DNA from: Morella rubra
Lineage: Eukaryota > Streptophyta > Magnoliopsida > Fagales > Myricaceae
Direction of reading: 5' to 3'
NCBI GenBank assembly: GCA_003952965.2
Contig: CM025850.1
Span: 30,671,610 to 30,735,609, forward strand
Length of the DNA stretch: 64,000 nucleotides
Below are positions 61,591-64,000 of the stretch, one piece after another. A program made the translations under genes and the position numbers. The notes under the pieces are model-generated. The model did no database searches. It was not told the origin of the DNA and was given only the letters and a program-made list of their open reading frames with translations. The stretch's first letter is position 1. The number at the start of each line of letters is the position of its first letter.

Positions 61591-62059
61591 CAGGGGAGAA
61601 TATAATCCGGTAGAAACCGAAATTTTCGGTTCTGGTACCGGTATTTCAGCCTATTCCGGTGTCATGGCCCAGAACGATAGTCACTCGGACCTCACTGACA
61701 GGATCCTCAGTGAAGACCACGGCCTAGACTACCACGAGTGGGAAGATGAGGGGCAAGAGGCGGCACCAGTGACCGACCAGGGCATTCCAGGAGTGCTGAC
61801 CGACCAGGGGCCAGGAAGACCGGGCAAGTAAAGAATAAGTACTTGCACCTCGGCTTCTACACGCAGCTCGGGCGTTTACACCTCAAGTCTGGTGGTTCTC
61901 GTTAGCGGTTATTAGTCCACAAACCATTGAGAGGGATGGTTGTCAAGTCTTGACATTTTGTGTCTCTTTGCCCCTCATGAACAGAAAATTTCGTGAGCGT
62001 CTAAATTTAATGGCTCCTCTCACTACTGTGAATGACGTTCACTACTAAAGGATTAAGAA
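61591..62059 (+). other. Short open frame of unknown nature after the telomere-like array
   Basis: An ATG at 61664 opens a 55-codon frame ending at 61831 that is rich in Asp, Glu and Gly (MAQNDSHSDLTDRILSEDHG at its start). It is preceded by the palindromic wording gaaaccgaaattttcggttc and ggtaccggta, of a kind often seen in plant hAT elements. I do not recognise the protein; it may be a transposon scrap. The rest of the interval shows nothing. Confidence 0.3.
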
Positions 62060-62580
62060 CTATGGATCATGGCTCTGAAAATTCATAATTCAGATGAAAA
62101 AGCATCTGCGCATTGGTCATCGGGCTCCTGTGACACTTGGCCTTTTCAACTCCCATCTGAGCTGCTATGGCCTCCCCAACCAACGGATGACTAGGCCCCA
62201 CTTTCTGCACACAAGCTCCCACTACCCGTCCAAGATTATTACGAAGCACAGCTGCTGCCGCAGAAAATTCCTCTCGAATGGCACAATCAGAATTGATTTT
62301 AATAAACCGAGGAGGAGGAGGTTGCCATCTTTGACACCCTGATGATGTTTTGGTTTCCCAAGCTTCAGAATGTTCTCAGCAGGAAACGATGCATCTCCTC
62401 AGCAGGAAGCCCAAGGAAAGCAACTGGATCAATAATACAATGAACCCATTCTTGCATAGAGATATGAGCGTAAGCCTGCGAATCCATCTTCCAAGGAGAC
62501 TGATGCCAGATAATTCTAGCAAAAACACAATCAAGGAGTTCTTAGAGAAGTCTTCGCTTTAAGAGAGGTAAACGCGAACA
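62060..62580 (-). pseudogene. LINE reverse-transcriptase C-terminal RNase H fragment
   Basis: On the minus strand, about 62325-62126 contains FIKINSDCAIREEFSAAAAV, then RNNLGRVVGACVQKV and PLVGEAIAAQMG. This is the pattern of the plant LINE-type RNase H domain: a catalytic Asp in INSD, a glycine-containing second strand (NLGRVVGA) and a catalytic Glu in VGEA. A preceding piece (about 62560-62350) fits the linker that usually comes before it. Frameshifts and stops occur, and no reverse-transcriptase core is present. It is an isolated fragment between two telomere-like arrays. Confidence 0.65.
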
Positions 62581-62655
62581 TACATTAGTTTGATTCATTT
62601 TTGTTGGATTAATTGGATTAGACGCTTGTTTGTTCTTATTGGAGTTCTTGAGTGA

Positions 62656-62762
62656 GGGAGGGGTTCGATCTTCTTTTGGAGAGAACCCAAGGTCGAAAGT
62701 TGTTCGTGACAAGTTCTTTGTCGGGAGGGGTTCGATCTTCATTTTGGAGAGAACCCAAGGTT
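62656..62762 (+). repeat. 67-bp direct repeat, partial second unit
   Basis: The word gggaggggttcgatcttc followed by (a)ttttggagagaacccaagg occurs at 62656 and 62723. It lies just upstream of the gag-like frame and could be leader sequence of the same retroelement. Confidence 0.8.
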
Positions 62763-62790
62763 GTACTTTTTGTTGCAGCCAAGTATTGCA

Positions 62791-63230
62791 ATGGAGGCAG
62801 TGTCAAGTTTGCTTACTTCCAACGGAGACCGGTTCGAAGCCTTGGAGTCATCTACTCTATGGCTCAAAGACAAGATGGAGGAGACATCCGCAACCATGGC
62901 TCACATGCAAGGAGCCATAACCACGGTTACCATGGCCACCGAAGAGAATAGAAGAGCGGTGGAAGGGATGAGGCAAGACCTACAAGGGGTGTTGGCTAGA
63001 CTTGGTGGAGAGCCAAGGGAAGGCAACCATGTACAAGCTGGAAGGATGGAGGAGAATAGGAGGGAAGATGTTCATCTCGAAGATGGAAGAAAAACTCACC
63101 TATCCGAGTCGACAAGAGAAGAGCCTAGACCGCGACAACCACTTAGAATGGGTGGACGTGTGGAGAATGAGCATGAAGTAGTCGAGAGATGGCTACGGGA
63201 GGAGTCCAATAGGGTTTTAAGGTTTTTAGG
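62791..63230 (+). pseudogene. Start of a retrotransposon gag-like protein, truncated
   Basis: From an ATG at 62791 the frame encodes MEAVSSLLTSNGDRFEALES, then a helical, Met/Glu/Gln-rich stretch with likely coiled-coil character (EENRRAVEGMRQDLQGVLAR) and a charged Arg/Glu-rich segment ending near VVERWLREE. This resembles the N-terminal leader region of plant Ty3/gypsy gag proteins, ahead of the retrotransposon gag domain. The frame then passes into telomere-like DNA at about 63212, where the protein similarity ends. No gag core, zinc knuckle or pol follows. The assignment rests on composition and layout, so it is tentative. Confidence 0.45.
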
Positions 63231-63393
63231 GTGTTTAGAATTCAGGGTCTAGACCTTGAATCCATAATCCTAGGCCCAAAACCCTAAACCCTACACCCGA
63301 AAGACCGAACCAAGAACCCCGGACCCTGAACCCAAAATCCTGAACGCTGAACCCTAAATCAAGAACCTTGAACCCTGAACCCTAAACTCTGAT
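63212..63393 (-). repeat. Degenerate telomere-like array, CCCTAAA strand on +, with a head-to-head junction
   Basis: A short G-strand part (ggttttaaggtttttaggg) runs to a near-perfect 22-bp palindrome at 63240-63261, centred on GGTCTAGACC. It then turns into C-strand wording (aaaaccctaaaccctacacc, ccctgaaccctaaactctg). Its main part is in the opposite orientation to the array at 61058-61590. Confidence 0.85.
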
Positions 63394-64000
63394 CCATAAA
63401 CACGCACGAGTATATAACTAACGGTTGCCATTGACGTTGATTACAAAAAGAATTTGCCATGGACTTGAAATTATGCCATTTAGAAAAGAAAAAAAAAAAA
63501 CAAGACTTGAAAGTATGCCCACATCACACGACGCACATGCCACCTGACAGACTATCACTGCAGTGCTATGCAAGTGGCAAATGTTGTACGATCAGATATA
63601 AAATAAGAAATAAAAAAAAATTGCTAAAAAAATGAAGACGTCGAATTTTTTTATTTCTCTCATTTTCCAAAAAATAAATACATAAACATTACATGGAATC
63701 TAACCAGTTATCGGTTATCCCACGGAACATGAGGGGATGTAAAGTACATTAAAGTTTTTAGAAACAAAGAGGGAAAAGAGACGGAGATCACAGGACAGAG
63801 ATCCCACGAACCAGGCCATATGATACTCGCAAAGTGTCGATCACACGATGGAGCACCGATAATTAGGATATCGATCGTAGAAGACTTGATGGCAATTGGG
63901 AAATGGCGGGTATTGGTAGTACCCTGCAGGTTTCAACGAAAAGGTACCTTTTGGATTTTTTGGCTGCTCCAGTACTCTTGGTACAGGTGGTTTCACAGCT
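63394..64000. other. End of window, nothing assigned
   Basis: No frame longer than about 60 codons, no terminal repeats and no recognisable domain. Confidence 0.4.

Overview
This is plant nuclear DNA, almost certainly from a eudicot outside the Brassicaceae. The genes have many short exons with GT-AG introns, the intergenic DNA is AT-rich and full of transposons, and the telomere-like repeats are of the plant TTTAGGG type. Four host genes lie on the + strand in the first 37 kb: the 3' end of a starch synthase 5-like gene (SS5, 217-695), a 16-exon Spinster-like major facilitator transporter (SPNS1-like, 3613-17225), a 15-exon kinesin-8 (KIN-8B, 22775-30727) and a two-exon WDR5a-type WD40 protein (35173-37260). 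I rebuilt each from splice sites and reading phase; the last three give complete in-frame products of 520, 815 and 320 residues.

The order SS5-SPNS1-KIN8B-WDR5A is informative. In Arabidopsis the first pair sits together near AT5G65685/AT5G65687 and the second near AT3G49650/AT3G49660, two segments that also hold the BAM1/BAM2 paralogues. The window therefore seems to keep the order from before that duplication. Local rearrangements have marked the genes: an internal tandem duplication of four SPNS1 exons, a 58-bp duplication that shifts the frame of the KIN-8B C-terminus, and a segmental tandem duplication joining the WDR5A leader to the KIN-8B tail.

From about 40.7 kb to the end the window is transposon territory: a non-autonomous CACTA element (40776-42112), an 11-kb CACTA element (42961-53971) with decayed TNP2-type and Ptta/En/Spm-type genes on the minus strand and a TTG target-site duplication, a receptor-kinase pseudogene (about 56.8-57.6 kb), a PIF/Harbinger element cut off by telomere-like DNA (59.5-61.06 kb), a LINE RNase H fragment, a fragment resembling a gag start, and two telomere-like arrays in opposite orientation (61058-61590 and 63212-63393).

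Smaller elements sit in the gene-rich part: four MITE-like palindromic elements with related ends, a LINE 3' fragment with a 28-bp target-site duplication in a SPNS1 intron, and a 0.75-kb poly(A)-tailed retroposon in the SPNS1/KIN-8B spacer. I found no CRISPR array, rRNA or convincing tRNA, and no clearly new multi-gene system. The most unusual items are the rearrangements around SPNS1 and KIN-8B/WDR5A and the inverted telomere-like arrays.
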